Source of the DNA: Polaribacter sp. Z022
GTDB taxonomy: Bacteria; Bacteroidota; Bacteroidia; Flavobacteriales; Flavobacteriaceae
DNA: 64,000 nucleotides
NCBI RefSeq assembly: GCF_023555495.1
Contig: NZ_JALCZO010000004.1
Span: 186,001 to 250,000, forward strand
Direction of reading: 5' to 3'
A program made the translations under genes and the position numbers. Shown in pieces: positions 13,650-22,849 of this stretch (position 1 is the first letter of the stretch; every line of letters starts with the position of its first letter). The notes beneath the pieces were generated by a model. The model was given only the letters and a program-made list of their open reading frames with translations, ran no database searches and had not been told where the DNA came from.

Positions 13650-15503
13650 TTAATTTTCAATTTTCAAAATTACGCTCCAATTAGACTTAGAATGACCATC
13701 TTGAGCAGTAACTGTAATAATTTGTTGTTTGTTTTCTTTAAAACGTAATACATCTCCAGAATTTATACTGCTTTTGGCTCCATAAGGTAAATTAAAACTA
13801 ACCTTCAAATTAATATCTGAATCTTTATTATGCTCTTTTGATATGTAAACATAAATCTCTTTTGCATCCCAATTTACAATACTTTCTTTTAGTTCTCCTT
13901 CAAATTTTAAGTTATAAATTCCTGTATTGTTTATAGCAATTCCATTTGATTTTACATCTCCAAGTAATTTTATTTCTTCTTTACTCATTGCATAATTTCT
14001 AAGTTGTAAACTACTTAAAAATAATGGAGCAGTTTCATTATCATTATCTGAAAAAAGTAAAAACCCTTGATCTTGCCCACCAGCAAAAGTGTTATAAACA
14101 GACCATCTACCAGAAGAAATAGCTTGTTCACCAACAAATTTTCCATTTATATATTTTTTTATTGAAAACTCACTCACAACAATTCCTAATCTATACCAAG
14201 TTTCAGATTGTAAATTTCCATGATATTCATTATCTATTCCAATTCCTTTTTTATTGATAAAAAAATCTCCATCATTACTATTAGTAGGACTTGTTTGAAA
14301 TAAACTTATAAATTTATTTTCACTTTCTTTTGGGATGTACAAATCCATTAGTAAAGAATAATTAAAATGATGATTCTCATTTTTAAATGGAGTGAAATTG
14401 GTAAAAAGAAAAAGTCCGTTTTTAGGATCAAAAGCTGGCACTTTAATAATACTTGTATTTTTACCTTCAATAGCACTTATATTAAAAGATGAAGTGGTTC
14501 CAAAAGTTACTTTTTGATAATTTTTATCTGTGTAATTAAAAGGTCTTAATTGGCTTCCAACCCCTGTACTTTGTAGGTTATTTTTATCAAAAGTCCAATT
14601 TCCAGTTGTTGCTTTTAAGGGCTTAATTTCTAAGTTTTTATTTTCATAAAGAGCTTTAAATGCAGAAGCTGATAAATCTGATTCTACTCCATCTACGTTA
14701 TTTTCTTTAATTTTATTTATTTCAGTAATATCATTTGAAGTAAATACCCAAACTTTGGCATTATTTTCATGAACCTTCTTAACAAATGTTTTAAAATCTT
14801 CTTTATTATCTAAAGCAAAAGTGTAATAAGTTTCAAAAACAGTACATCCTAAATCTACATATTCTTTGTACCAATTATCATCATTTGGATTTTTAGGCAT
14901 TCCTCCAAAATATACAAAAGAAGAGTTTGGACAATATTTTTTAAATTCTTTAGCTTCTTTAATATTTGCAATTGCAGGCATTAATCTTTTAGGATTAACT
15001 TTAGTTTTTTCTAAAGCTTTCCCCATTAAATCTACTCTAAATTTTTTAGTGTCTAAATATAAAAAAGCATCATATTTTTCTGCTAATTCAAGAGCTTCTT
15101 CTAAAGTTGCAATTTTAGTGTTTTTAAATTGTTCTCCTTTCCAACTTCCATAATCAAAATCTAATAATTCTTTATATGTAGAAGAAACTACATACCTATT
15201 ACCACTACTAGTTCTATACATTGTAGGTTGATCATGAAACAACACATAAACATCGTCTGAAGTTACATTTACATCAATTTCACAATACTTAACTCCTCTT
15301 TTAAAAACTTCTTCTATAGCTAACAAAGTATTCTCTGGATACATATCAGAAAAACCACGGTGACCAATAATCTGAAAATCAGAAATATTATAATTATAAG
15401 AAGGTATTTTAACAGGTATGGATTCTTTTACTTTTTCTGTTTTACACTGAAAAAACAATACTACTACCCCTAACAAATAAAGTATTTTTAAAAATAATTT
15501 CAT
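13650..15503 (-). CDS. Glycerophosphodiester phosphodiesterase lipoprotein with LamG-like and DUF5018-like domains
   Basis: A 617-residue lipoprotein (lipobox LFFQC, C20). Residues 42-285 are a GDPD domain: GHRG with H48 and R49, E57 in ENT, E75/D77 in EIDVN, and H90 in LFHDQ. Residues about 300-505 look like a LamG/concanavalin-type beta-sandwich, and the last 90 resemble the Bacteroidota DUF5018 domain (TVTAQDGHSKSNWSV). Expected to cleave glycerophosphodiesters at the cell surface or in the periplasm for phosphate and glycerol. The lectin-like domain suggests binding to a surface glycan. Monocistronic as far as can be seen. Confidence 0.88.
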   Translation of the reverse strand: MKLFLKILYLLGVVVLFFQCKTEKVKESIPVKIPSYNYNISDFQIIGHRGFSDMYPENTLLAIEEVFKRGVKYCEIDVNVTSDDVYVLFHDQPTMYRTSSGNRYVVSSTYKELLDFDYGSWKGEQFKNTKIATLEEALELAEKYDAFLYLDTKKFRVDLMGKALEKTKVNPKRLMPAIANIKEAKEFKKYCPNSSFVYFGGMPKNPNDDNWYKEYVDLGCTVFETYYTFALDNKEDFKTFVKKVHENNAKVWVFTSNDITEINKIKENNVDGVESDLSASAFKALYENKNLEIKPLKATTGNWTFDKNNLQSTGVGSQLRPFNYTDKNYQKVTFGTTSSFNISAIEGKNTSIIKVPAFDPKNGLFLFTNFTPFKNENHHFNYSLLMDLYIPKESENKFISLFQTSPTNSNDGDFFINKKGIGIDNEYHGNLQSETWYRLGIVVSEFSIKKYINGKFVGEQAISSGRWSVYNTFAGGQDQGFLLFSDNDNETAPLFLSSLQLRNYAMSKEEIKLLGDVKSNGIAINNTGIYNLKFEGELKESIVNWDAKEIYVYISKEHNKDSDINLKVSFNLPYGAKSSINSGDVLRFKENKQQIITVTAQDGHSKSNWSVILKIEN

Positions 15504-15558
15504 TCGAAAAAATTAACAAGAATTAGAACTCAATATTATCAGATGTAACAAAATCAAT

Positions 15559-15566
15559 TACCTTTG
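15559..15566 (+). promoter_or_regulatory. Candidate -7 box for the cyclophilin lipoprotein
   Basis: TACCTTTG matches TAnnTTTG, 25 bp before the ATG at 15592; no clear -33 TTG. Confidence 0.4.
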
Positions 15567-15591
15567 TAATTTACAATTATGTTTTTAAACT

Positions 15592-16284
15592 ATGAAATTA
15601 AGAAGCTTTTTTATAATTATTTTATTATCAATAATTCATATTGGTTGTGACAATAAAAAGTCAGAAAAAAACACCTCTGAAAAAACATTAAAAACAATAA
15701 AAGAAAAACAGGTTAAAAAAGTAAAAAAACGTTGGGATAGCCTAAATAGTAAAAACGTTGAAGCTTTTTTTACAGAATATGAAAAGAAAAACAAAGAATC
15801 TAAAGTTATTATAAAAACTAAATTTGGTAACATTAAGTTACGTTTGTATGATGACACACCTATTCATAGAGCAAATTTTATTTTCTTAACTAAAATTAAA
15901 TATTTTAATACTACAGAAATTTATAGAGTTGCTAAAAACTTTGTAATTCAAGGAGGAAATTCTGATGAAACATATACAAAAACACAAAGAAGATTGTATG
16001 GAAACTATTTAATAAAACCAGAGTTTAGAAAAAATAGAAAACACAAATACGGAGCTTTAGCAGCCACAAGACATTGGGAAGACAACCCTAATAAATTATC
16101 AAATCCGTTTGAATTTTACATTGTTCATAGTAGAAAAGGAGCACATCATTTAAATAATGAACACACAGTTTTTGGAGAAGTTATTTCTGGTTTTGACACT
16201 ATGGATAAAATTTCTAGAGTAAAAGTTGGTGTAGATGAATGGCCTACTAATGACATTCATATGACTGTAGAAATTTTAGATTGA
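15592..16284 (+). CDS. Cyclophilin-type peptidyl-prolyl isomerase lipoprotein
   Basis: A 230-residue lipoprotein (MKLRSFFIIILLSIIHIGC, Cys19). After a lysine-rich linker the cyclophilin domain starts near residue 78 (IIKTKFGNIKLRLYDD) and contains the RVAKNFVIQGGNS segment, matching the active-site FVIQGG. It catalyses proline isomerisation in extracytoplasmic protein folding. The tryptophan-type cyclosporin site is not preserved as in eukaryotic cyclophilins. A separate promoter for RF3 overlaps its stop codon. Confidence 0.9.
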   Translation: MKLRSFFIIILLSIIHIGCDNKKSEKNTSEKTLKTIKEKQVKKVKKRWDSLNSKNVEAFFTEYEKKNKESKVIIKTKFGNIKLRLYDDTPIHRANFIFLTKIKYFNTTEIYRVAKNFVIQGGNSDETYTKTQRRLYGNYLIKPEFRKNRKHKYGALAATRHWEDNPNKLSNPFEFYIVHSRKGAHHLNNEHTVFGEVISGFDTMDKISRVKVGVDEWPTNDIHMTVEILD

Positions 16285-16311
16285 TATTTCTCTAAGTAAA
16301 GACTATCTTTG
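16281..16311 (+). promoter_or_regulatory. Bacteroidota-type promoter for RF3
   Basis: TTG (16281-16283), 20-bp spacer, TATCTTTG (16304-16311), 17 bp before the ATG at 16329. The TTG overlaps the TGA stop of the upstream cyclophilin gene. Confidence 0.65.
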
Positions 16312-16328
16312 CACCTCAAATTTTGTAG

Positions 16329-17921
16329 ATGAGTTTTTTAGAAGAAATAGAACGTAGAAGAACCTTTGGTATTATATCACATCCAGATGCTGGTAAAACC
16401 ACATTAACAGAAAAATTATTACTGTTTGGTGGTGCAATACAAGAAGCAGGTGCTGTTAAAAATAATAAAATAAAAAAAGGTGCAACTTCCGATTTTATGG
16501 AAATTGAACGTCAACGTGGAATTTCTGTAGCTACTTCTGTTCTTGCTTTTATTTATAAAGATAAAAAGATTAATATCTTAGATACACCAGGTCATAAAGA
16601 TTTTGCAGAAGATACTTTTAGAACCTTAACAGCTGTAGATAGTGTAATTGTTGTTATTGATGTTGCAAAAGGTGTAGAGCCGCAAACCGAAAAGTTAGTA
16701 GAAGTTTGTAGAATGAGAAGCATACCAATGTTGGTATTTATCAACAAGTTGGATAGAGAAGGAAAAGATGCTTTTGATTTATTAGATGAAGTTGAACAAA
16801 AATTAGGATTAACAGTAACTCCAATGAGTTTTCCTATTGGTATGGGTTATGATTTTAAAGGAATTTATAACATTTGGGAAAAGAAATTAAATCTTTTTTC
16901 GGGTGATAATAAAACTACAATTTCTGAAGGAGTACAATTTAATGATTTATCAAATCCTGAATTAGATACTATTGTTGGTGAAACTGCTGCAGAAACTTTA
17001 CGTGAAGAAATAGAGTTAATCAGTGAAGTTTATCCTGAGTTTAATCAACAAGAATATTTAGAAGGAAAATTACAACCCGTATTTTTTGGTTCTGCTTTAA
17101 ATAATTTTGGAGTTAAAGAATTGTTAGATGCATTTATAGAAATTGCTCCTTCTCCACAACCTAAAAAAGCAGAAGAACGTTTAGTTGATTCTAAAGAAAA
17201 TAAAATGACTGGTTTTGTGTTTAAAATTCATGCAAACATGGATCCTAAACATAGAGATAGATTAGCCTTTATAAAAATTGTATCTGGTACTTTTAAACGT
17301 AACTCACCATATTTACATGTTAGAAATGGTAAAAAAGTTAAATTTTCTAGTCCAAATGCTTTTTTTGCAGAAAAGAAAGAAATTGTAGATGAATCTTTTC
17401 CTGGAGATATTGTAGGTATACATGATACAGGTAATTTTAAAATTGGTGATACATTAACAGAAGGAGAACAATTGAATTTTAAAGGAATTCCAAGTTTTTC
17501 TCCAGAACATTTTAGATATGTAAATAACGCAGACCCAATGAAATCTAAACAATTATATAAAGGTTTAGATCAATTAATGGACGAAGGTGTTGCTCAATTA
17601 TTTACTTTAGATATGAATGGACGTAGAGTAATAGGTACTGTTGGTGCTTTACAATATGAAGTTATTCAATATCGTTTAGAACATGAATATGGAGCTAAAT
17701 GTACTTACGAAAATTTACAAGTTCACAAAGCTTGTTGGGTAGAACCAGAAGATATTAAAAACGAAGAATTTAAAGAATTTAAACGTGTTAAACAACGTTT
17801 TTTAGCAAAAGACAAACAAGGACAACTTGTATTTTTGGCAGACTCTGCTTTTACTATTCAAATGACACAAAGTAAATATCCAACTGTAAAATTGCATTTT
17901 ACAAGCGAGTTTAAAAACTAA
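16329..17921 (+). CDS. prfC: Peptide chain release factor 3
   Basis: A 530-residue translational GTPase, the normal length for RF3. GTP motifs: SHPDAGKTTLTE (G1), DTPGHKDF (G3) and NKLDR (G4). The insert between G3 and G4 and the C-terminal domain (MNGRRVIGTVGALQYEVIQYRL) fit RF3 rather than EF-G. It releases RF1/RF2 from the ribosome after termination. Confidence 0.97.
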   Translation: MSFLEEIERRRTFGIISHPDAGKTTLTEKLLLFGGAIQEAGAVKNNKIKKGATSDFMEIERQRGISVATSVLAFIYKDKKINILDTPGHKDFAEDTFRTLTAVDSVIVVIDVAKGVEPQTEKLVEVCRMRSIPMLVFINKLDREGKDAFDLLDEVEQKLGLTVTPMSFPIGMGYDFKGIYNIWEKKLNLFSGDNKTTISEGVQFNDLSNPELDTIVGETAAETLREEIELISEVYPEFNQQEYLEGKLQPVFFGSALNNFGVKELLDAFIEIAPSPQPKKAEERLVDSKENKMTGFVFKIHANMDPKHRDRLAFIKIVSGTFKRNSPYLHVRNGKKVKFSSPNAFFAEKKEIVDESFPGDIVGIHDTGNFKIGDTLTEGEQLNFKGIPSFSPEHFRYVNNADPMKSKQLYKGLDQLMDEGVAQLFTLDMNGRRVIGTVGALQYEVIQYRLEHEYGAKCTYENLQVHKACWVEPEDIKNEEFKEFKRVKQRFLAKDKQGQLVFLADSAFTIQMTQSKYPTVKLHFTSEFKN

Positions 17922-17925
17922 ACAA

Positions 17926-19494
17926 ATGAAAAAATTACTCTTAGTACTTTTTACACTTTTAGGATTACAAAGTTTTTCTCAAACTTATAGTCTTTCAGAT
18001 TTTGAACCTAAAGAAATGCACAATAGCATTCGTTTAAGTTACTTGGTGGTAAATCAACCTGTAAATAAAGTTTCTTATGATTTAGAACCAAAAATGGGTT
18101 TTGTAGGTTTAAATTATAATATTCCTATAAATGATTGGCTATATACAGGTGCAGGATTTCATGGTGCAATAACTGGTGATCAGGGTGGATTATTTACTTT
18201 AGGAGTTAATTTAGGTGTTAATTTACCGCTTTATAAAAACTTATTTTTTGATGCTAATGTTCACTTTGGTGGTGGTGGTGGTTATAGAACTCTTGTTAAT
18301 GGTGGTGGTATACTAATCCCTAATATAGGTTTACAATACAAAAAGAAGAAGTTCGCATTTGGTGTACAATATACCTATGTAAACTTTTTTACAGGAATTC
18401 AAAAAAATGATAATGTTTCCTTTTTTGTAGAAATACCAAGTTTATTAAGAACTAGTTCTTACGCAGATGCTCAAAAAACTTTTATTGTAAACAATAAATC
18501 TAAAGATGAATTTTGGAAAAGACCTGCTGTAAAGTCTGTACAGCAAATAACTTTCGATTACTTCTTTCCCTTTGGAAACTCAAGAACAGATGCTAGTACA
18601 ACTCCATCTTATAAACCTATTGACCATACTTTATCTGTCTTAGGATTTGAGTACCAAAAATATATTAACAGTAATACTTTTATTTATGCGCATGTAGATG
18701 CTATGTATGGAGGATTAACTGCTGGATTTATGGATGTTTTTTTTGGAGCAGGAAAAAACTTTATTGAAACAAAACATATAAACTTTTTTGGAAAGTTTGG
18801 TATTGGTGCTGCAGGTGGAAGAATTTACCCTGAAGGTGGTTTAACTATGTATCCAAATGTAGGTTTTGATGTTAAATTAACTGATAAATTTGGAATTAGT
18901 GCTCATGGAGGTTTACATAAATCTCTTGGAGGTATTGCAAGTTTTGAAGCTTTAACTACAGGTTTTAGTTTAAAATACTATGGCTTAAGTGGTGGAGTTA
19001 CACATCCTTTTACAGAAGAAAAACAACACAAAATAAAAACTCAAGGAATACAGTTAAGTGCTCAAAATCAAACTTATTTTGATGTAGCTAAATTTGGAAT
19101 TCCTGCAAGTAACTTACAATTAATAGCTTTAAAAGTAAATTACGATATTACTAACAGGTTTTATTTAGCAGGAGAAGCTTCTTTTGCATATAAAGGAAAA
19201 TCAGGTGGTTATGCTCATGGTATTTTTGGTTTAGGGTTAAAGTCTAACAGATTTGCAAACGAAAAACTTTCACTTTTTGCTGAAGCTGCAGCTGGTGTAG
19301 CTGGTGGAGGAAGAGTAGATTCTGGAGAAGGTGTATTAATTAGACCTACTGCAGGTATAAATTATCACCTAACTGATGACTTTTCTTTTAACATTGCTGG
19401 AGGACAAATGTGGTCTCCATTTGGAAACGTAAATTCAACAAACATAAACATAGGTATTTCATATGGTATATCTATTTTAAATGCAAAAAAATAA
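17926..19494 (+). CDS. Outer membrane beta-barrel protein, unknown
   Basis: A 522-residue protein with signal peptide (KLLLVLFTLLGLQSFSQ) and a mature part rich in alternating aromatic and glycine residues (for example NVHFGGGGGYRTLVNGGG), typical of a Bacteroidota outer membrane barrel. The final residues SYGISILNAKK also fit a closing strand. It starts 4 bp after prfC, so it may be co-transcribed. Function unknown. Confidence 0.8.
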   Translation: MKKLLLVLFTLLGLQSFSQTYSLSDFEPKEMHNSIRLSYLVVNQPVNKVSYDLEPKMGFVGLNYNIPINDWLYTGAGFHGAITGDQGGLFTLGVNLGVNLPLYKNLFFDANVHFGGGGGYRTLVNGGGILIPNIGLQYKKKKFAFGVQYTYVNFFTGIQKNDNVSFFVEIPSLLRTSSYADAQKTFIVNNKSKDEFWKRPAVKSVQQITFDYFFPFGNSRTDASTTPSYKPIDHTLSVLGFEYQKYINSNTFIYAHVDAMYGGLTAGFMDVFFGAGKNFIETKHINFFGKFGIGAAGGRIYPEGGLTMYPNVGFDVKLTDKFGISAHGGLHKSLGGIASFEALTTGFSLKYYGLSGGVTHPFTEEKQHKIKTQGIQLSAQNQTYFDVAKFGIPASNLQLIALKVNYDITNRFYLAGEASFAYKGKSGGYAHGIFGLGLKSNRFANEKLSLFAEAAAGVAGGGRVDSGEGVLIRPTAGINYHLTDDFSFNIAGGQMWSPFGNVNSTNINIGISYGISILNAKK

Positions 19495-19547
19495 ATTGAA
19501 CTTGTTTCAACAAATAATAGAAAATAAGAATTATTAAATAATAAAAA

Positions 19548-20477
19548 ATGAATAACGGAATTTATGCAAAATTCACTACTCCAAAAGGTGATATTTTAGT
19601 ACAATTAGAAAGCGAAAAAGCACCTGGAACAGTTGGTAACTTTGTTGCTTTAGCTGAAGGAAATTTAGAAAACTCTGCTAAAGAACAAGGAAATCCTTAT
19701 TATGATGGATTAAAATTCCATAGAGTAATTCCAGATTTTATGATTCAAGGTGGGTGTCCTCAAGGAACAGGAACAGGAAACCCAGGTTATAAATTTGATG
19801 ATGAATTTCATCCAGATTTAAAACATGATGCTCCAGGAAAATTAGCTATGGCAAATTCTGGTCCTGCAACTAATGGAAGTCAGTTTTACATTACCCACGT
19901 TCCTACTCCATGGTTAGATAATAAACATACAGTTTTTGGGTCTGTAATAGAAGGACAAGATGTTGTTGATGCTGTTGCACAAGGAGATGATATGTCTGTA
20001 GAAATTATAAGAGTTGGTGCAGAAGCAGAAGCTTTTAATGCAGTTGAAGCTTTTAGAACTTTTGAAGGAGCTAGAGAACAACGTGAAGCAGAGGCTAAAG
20101 CTGCTCAAAAAGAAATGTTAGATAAAGTTGCAGCAGGATATGAAGAAACTGCTAGCGGTTTACGTTACCAAATTTTACAAAAAGGAACAGGTAAAAAAGC
20201 TACAAAAGGAGCTGGAGTATCTGTACACTATAAAGGACAATTATTAGACGGAACTGTTTTTGATTCTTCTTACAAAAGAAAACAACCAATCGATTTTAAT
20301 GTTGGTGTTGGTCAGGTAATTTCTGGTTGGGATGAAGGAATTCAATTATTACAAGTTGGTGATAAAGCACGTTTTGTTATACCAAGTAATTTAGCTTATG
20401 GTTCTGCAGGTGCAGGAGGTGTAATTCCACCAGATGCTACTTTAATTTTTGATGTAGAATTAATGGATGTAAAATAA
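19548..20477 (+). CDS. Dual-family immunophilin: cyclophilin-FKBP fusion
   Basis: A 309-residue fusion of two peptidyl-prolyl isomerase folds. Residues 5-155 are a cyclophilin (FHRVIPDFMIQGGCPQGTGTG, FYITHVPTPWLDNKHTVFG). After a charged linker, residues about 200-309 are an FKBP (VHYKGQLLDGTVFDSS, GVGQVISGWDEGIQLL, IPSNLAYG, IPPDATLIFDVEL). There is no signal peptide, so it is probably cytoplasmic. Dual-family immunophilins have been described in some bacteria and protists. The 20500-20535 hairpin terminates it. Confidence 0.93.
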   Translation: MNNGIYAKFTTPKGDILVQLESEKAPGTVGNFVALAEGNLENSAKEQGNPYYDGLKFHRVIPDFMIQGGCPQGTGTGNPGYKFDDEFHPDLKHDAPGKLAMANSGPATNGSQFYITHVPTPWLDNKHTVFGSVIEGQDVVDAVAQGDDMSVEIIRVGAEAEAFNAVEAFRTFEGAREQREAEAKAAQKEMLDKVAAGYEETASGLRYQILQKGTGKKATKGAGVSVHYKGQLLDGTVFDSSYKRKQPIDFNVGVGQVISGWDEGIQLLQVGDKARFVIPSNLAYGSAGAGGVIPPDATLIFDVELMDVK

Positions 20478-20499
20478 TCATTCAAATAAATAATACTTT

Positions 20500-20535
20500 A
20501 AACCTCAAAGCACAATCTGTTTTGAGGTTTTTTTG
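20500..20535 (+). terminator. Intrinsic terminator after the immunophilin
   Basis: AAACCTCAAA (20500-20509) and TTTGAGGTTT (20521-20530) form a stem with an 11-base loop, followed by a T-run. Confidence 0.85.
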
Positions 20536-20583
20536 TTTTAAAAATCAAGTATTTCCACGTGTTAACAAACTTGTAAAAATCAA

Positions 20584-20591
20584 TATTTTTG
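20584..20591 (+). promoter_or_regulatory. Candidate -7 box overlapping a would-be TTG start
   Basis: TATTTTTG fits TAnnTTTG. It overlaps the TTG at 20589, the first possible start of the next gene, so the true start is likely further downstream. Confidence 0.4.
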
Positions 20592-20663
20592 ATAAAATTG
20601 TTTGTATTGATTTTAAACCAAATAAAAAAAGAGCTTAACGAATTTGAGATTTTTAAATGTGAA

Positions 20664-21107
20664 ATGTATCATGAAAAAGTAAAAACAAATTCAATAACAA
20701 AACTTCCTATCAAAAAATGTGTTGATGGTAAAGATGTTTTTATAAGAGTAAAACTGTGCAATATTAATTTAAGACAAAAAAGATTAGGTTGTGCTCATTC
20801 TTCTGTCAATTTAAGGTTTAATGCATTATTAGATAAAATAAAAGTAGACACTAATAAAGTAAATAAAATCAAAATAAAATTCAACCAAACAATTAACAAC
20901 ATCTATTTATTAGATCATAAAAAGGGAAATTTAGAGAAAGAATATGCTAACCTTTTACTTAGAAATAATATCGATTTAAATAAAAAACACAACCTTCAAA
21001 ATAAAATTGAAGATTGTGTTTTAATTCATAATAATTATTTAAATACCTTAAGTTTACTAAAAGTAGAACTTATAAAAATAATTAATCAAAATATTTTAAA
21101 AGAATAA
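20664..21107 (+). CDS. Hypothetical protein, start revised
   Basis: The frame is open from 20589 with a TTG, but a -7 box covers that codon, so the ATG at 20664 (MYHEKVKTN...) is the better start, giving 147 residues. The protein is lysine- and asparagine-rich, helical, and soluble. I do not recognise the family. It sits between an immunophilin terminator and a convergent gene. Confidence 0.55.
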   Translation: MYHEKVKTNSITKLPIKKCVDGKDVFIRVKLCNINLRQKRLGCAHSSVNLRFNALLDKIKVDTNKVNKIKIKFNQTINNIYLLDHKKGNLEKEYANLLLRNNIDLNKKHNLQNKIEDCVLIHNNYLNTLSLLKVELIKIINQNILKE

Positions 21108-21122
21108 AGCTCTTAAAAACTA

Positions 21123-21347
21123 CTATTCAAAACCTTTCATTTCTTCATCATAAAATGCACCAGCTTTATCCATTAAGTCTGCTAATTCTGTTGCAATATC
21201 TTCTTCACTTTCTCCTGTTAGATCTTCAAACCATTCAATTTCATCATCTTTTAAATTAATTAAAAAACGAGGAAATTCTGTATGCAATACAAAAATATCT
21301 TCAGGAAAATTACTATTATCTGCTAATAAAAATTTAGGTAAGTTCAT
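21123..21347 (-). CDS. Small acidic conserved protein
   Basis: About 74 residues if translation starts at the second ATG (MNLPKFLLADNSN); the upstream ATG at 21359 adds four lysine-rich residues. Ends acidic (MDKAGAFYDEEMKGFE). The gene overlaps the end of the MATE gene by 14 to 26 bp, so it is co-transcribed downstream of it. I know similar flavobacterial proteins without function. Confidence 0.75.
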   Translation of the reverse strand: MNLPKFLLADNSNFPEDIFVLHTEFPRFLINLKDDEIEWFEDLTGESEEDIATELADLMDKAGAFYDEEMKGFE

Positions 21348-22731
21348 GTTTTTTTTCAATAAGTTTTAAAGTTAAATAATTAAATCTAATAAATAATAAA
21401 ATAGATGCTGTAGTTAAACCTGCTAGCAAACCTAACCATATGCCAAAACTACCATACATTTCTTCTGTTCCTAAAAAATAAGAAATAGGAAACCCCACAA
21501 CCCAGTATGAAATAAAAGTAAGTATTGTAGGTATTTTAACATCTTGCAAACCACGTAAAGCTCCTAATACAACTACTTGTATACTATCTGAAAGTTGAAA
21601 AAATGCAGCTGCAATTAACAATTTAGACGCAATAGTAATTACTTCTATATTATCATTATAATTTACAGTATCACTTAAATCTACATAGATATTTGGTAAG
21701 CTTTTATGAAATATAAAAAATAGAATTGCAAAAAAAGTTGCAAATATTGTTCCTAGTAAAAAAATTGAAAAAGCAATTCTACGAAGTTCTTTATAATTTT
21801 CTAGACCTTTTTGATTTCCTACTCTAATCATAGATGCAACACTTAAACCCATTGCCACCATAAATGTCATAGATGCTAAATTTAAAGCAATTTGATTTGC
21901 CGCTTGCGGATTTTTACCCAACAAACCACTTAGCCAAATAGCTGCAGTAAATATTGCTACCTCAAAAAACATTTGCATTGCACTTAAAGAACCTAAATTA
22001 ATTATTTTCTTTATCATTAAAATGTCAAAAACAAAGATTTTAATATCTTTAACTATTCTAGCAGAACGTTCTTTTAATCTTAAAGTTAGCCATAAATAAA
22101 TAACCATTATAACACGTGAAGCTAATGTACCATAAGCTGCACCTACAATTCCCATTTCTGGAAAACCAAATTTTCCGAAGATTAAAATATAATTTAAAAC
22201 TATATTTACAATGTTGGCTATTAACGTTGCATACATTGGGTATTTTGTCATAGACATACCATCACTAAACTGTTTAATTGCCTGAAAAGTAACTAAAGGT
22301 ATTAAAGAAAAAGCTACTAAATCTAAATATGGAATTGCCAACTCAACCACCTCTTTTGGCTGTTTCATTAAATACATTAATGGTTTAGAAAAAAAAATTC
22401 CCAGAAATAATACGATTCCCAAAGTAGAGCATAAAAACAAACCATGTTTATATGTAGATCTTGCCTGTTGTAAATTATTAGAAGAATCTGCTTCTGCTAT
22501 TAAAGGTGTAATTGCTGTAGAAAAACCGATTCCAATAGACATGGCAATAAACATAAAACTATTACCTAAAGAAACTGCAGCTAATTCTGCGGTTCCTAAT
22601 TGTCCAACCATAATATTATCAATAAAACTCACAAAAGTATGTCCTAACATACCCAACATTACTGGTGCAGCTAGTTTCCAATTGTACTTAAATTCTGATG
22701 TATATTGAGAAATATTCAATTTAAAATTCAT
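21334..22731 (-). CDS. MATE-family multidrug efflux transporter (NorM-like)
   Basis: A 465-residue integral membrane protein with about 12 hydrophobic segments. The N-terminal signature (APVMLGMLGHTFVSFIDNIMVGQLG) and the repeated half (GLSVASMIRVGNQKG) are typical of MATE transporters. The longer frame adds 19 hydrophobic residues, but the ATG at 22731 (MNFKLNISQY) is a more natural start. Exports cationic drugs or metabolites in exchange for Na+ or H+; the natural substrate is unknown. Confidence 0.92.
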   Translation of the reverse strand: MNFKLNISQYTSEFKYNWKLAAPVMLGMLGHTFVSFIDNIMVGQLGTAELAAVSLGNSFMFIAMSIGIGFSTAITPLIAEADSSNNLQQARSTYKHGLFLCSTLGIVLFLGIFFSKPLMYLMKQPKEVVELAIPYLDLVAFSLIPLVTFQAIKQFSDGMSMTKYPMYATLIANIVNIVLNYILIFGKFGFPEMGIVGAAYGTLASRVIMVIYLWLTLRLKERSARIVKDIKIFVFDILMIKKIINLGSLSAMQMFFEVAIFTAAIWLSGLLGKNPQAANQIALNLASMTFMVAMGLSVASMIRVGNQKGLENYKELRRIAFSIFLLGTIFATFFAILFFIFHKSLPNIYVDLSDTVNYNDNIEVITIASKLLIAAAFFQLSDSIQVVVLGALRGLQDVKIPTILTFISYWVVGFPISYFLGTEEMYGSFGIWLGLLAGLTTASILLFIRFNYLTLKLIEKKHELT

Positions 22732-22819
22732 TTTTCTGACTGCGAAGATAAGTATTAATACAAGACATTTTATGCTGAAGTAATCCATTTTCTGATTAAG
22801 TTTTTTGAATAAAAATAGT

Positions 22820-22827
22820 TACTTTTG
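22820..22827 (+). promoter_or_regulatory. Candidate -7 box for tpx
   Basis: TACTTTTG fits TAnnTTTG, 22 bp before the tpx ATG. Confidence 0.45.
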
Positions 22828-22849
22828 AATTTCAAATAAAAAACACGAC

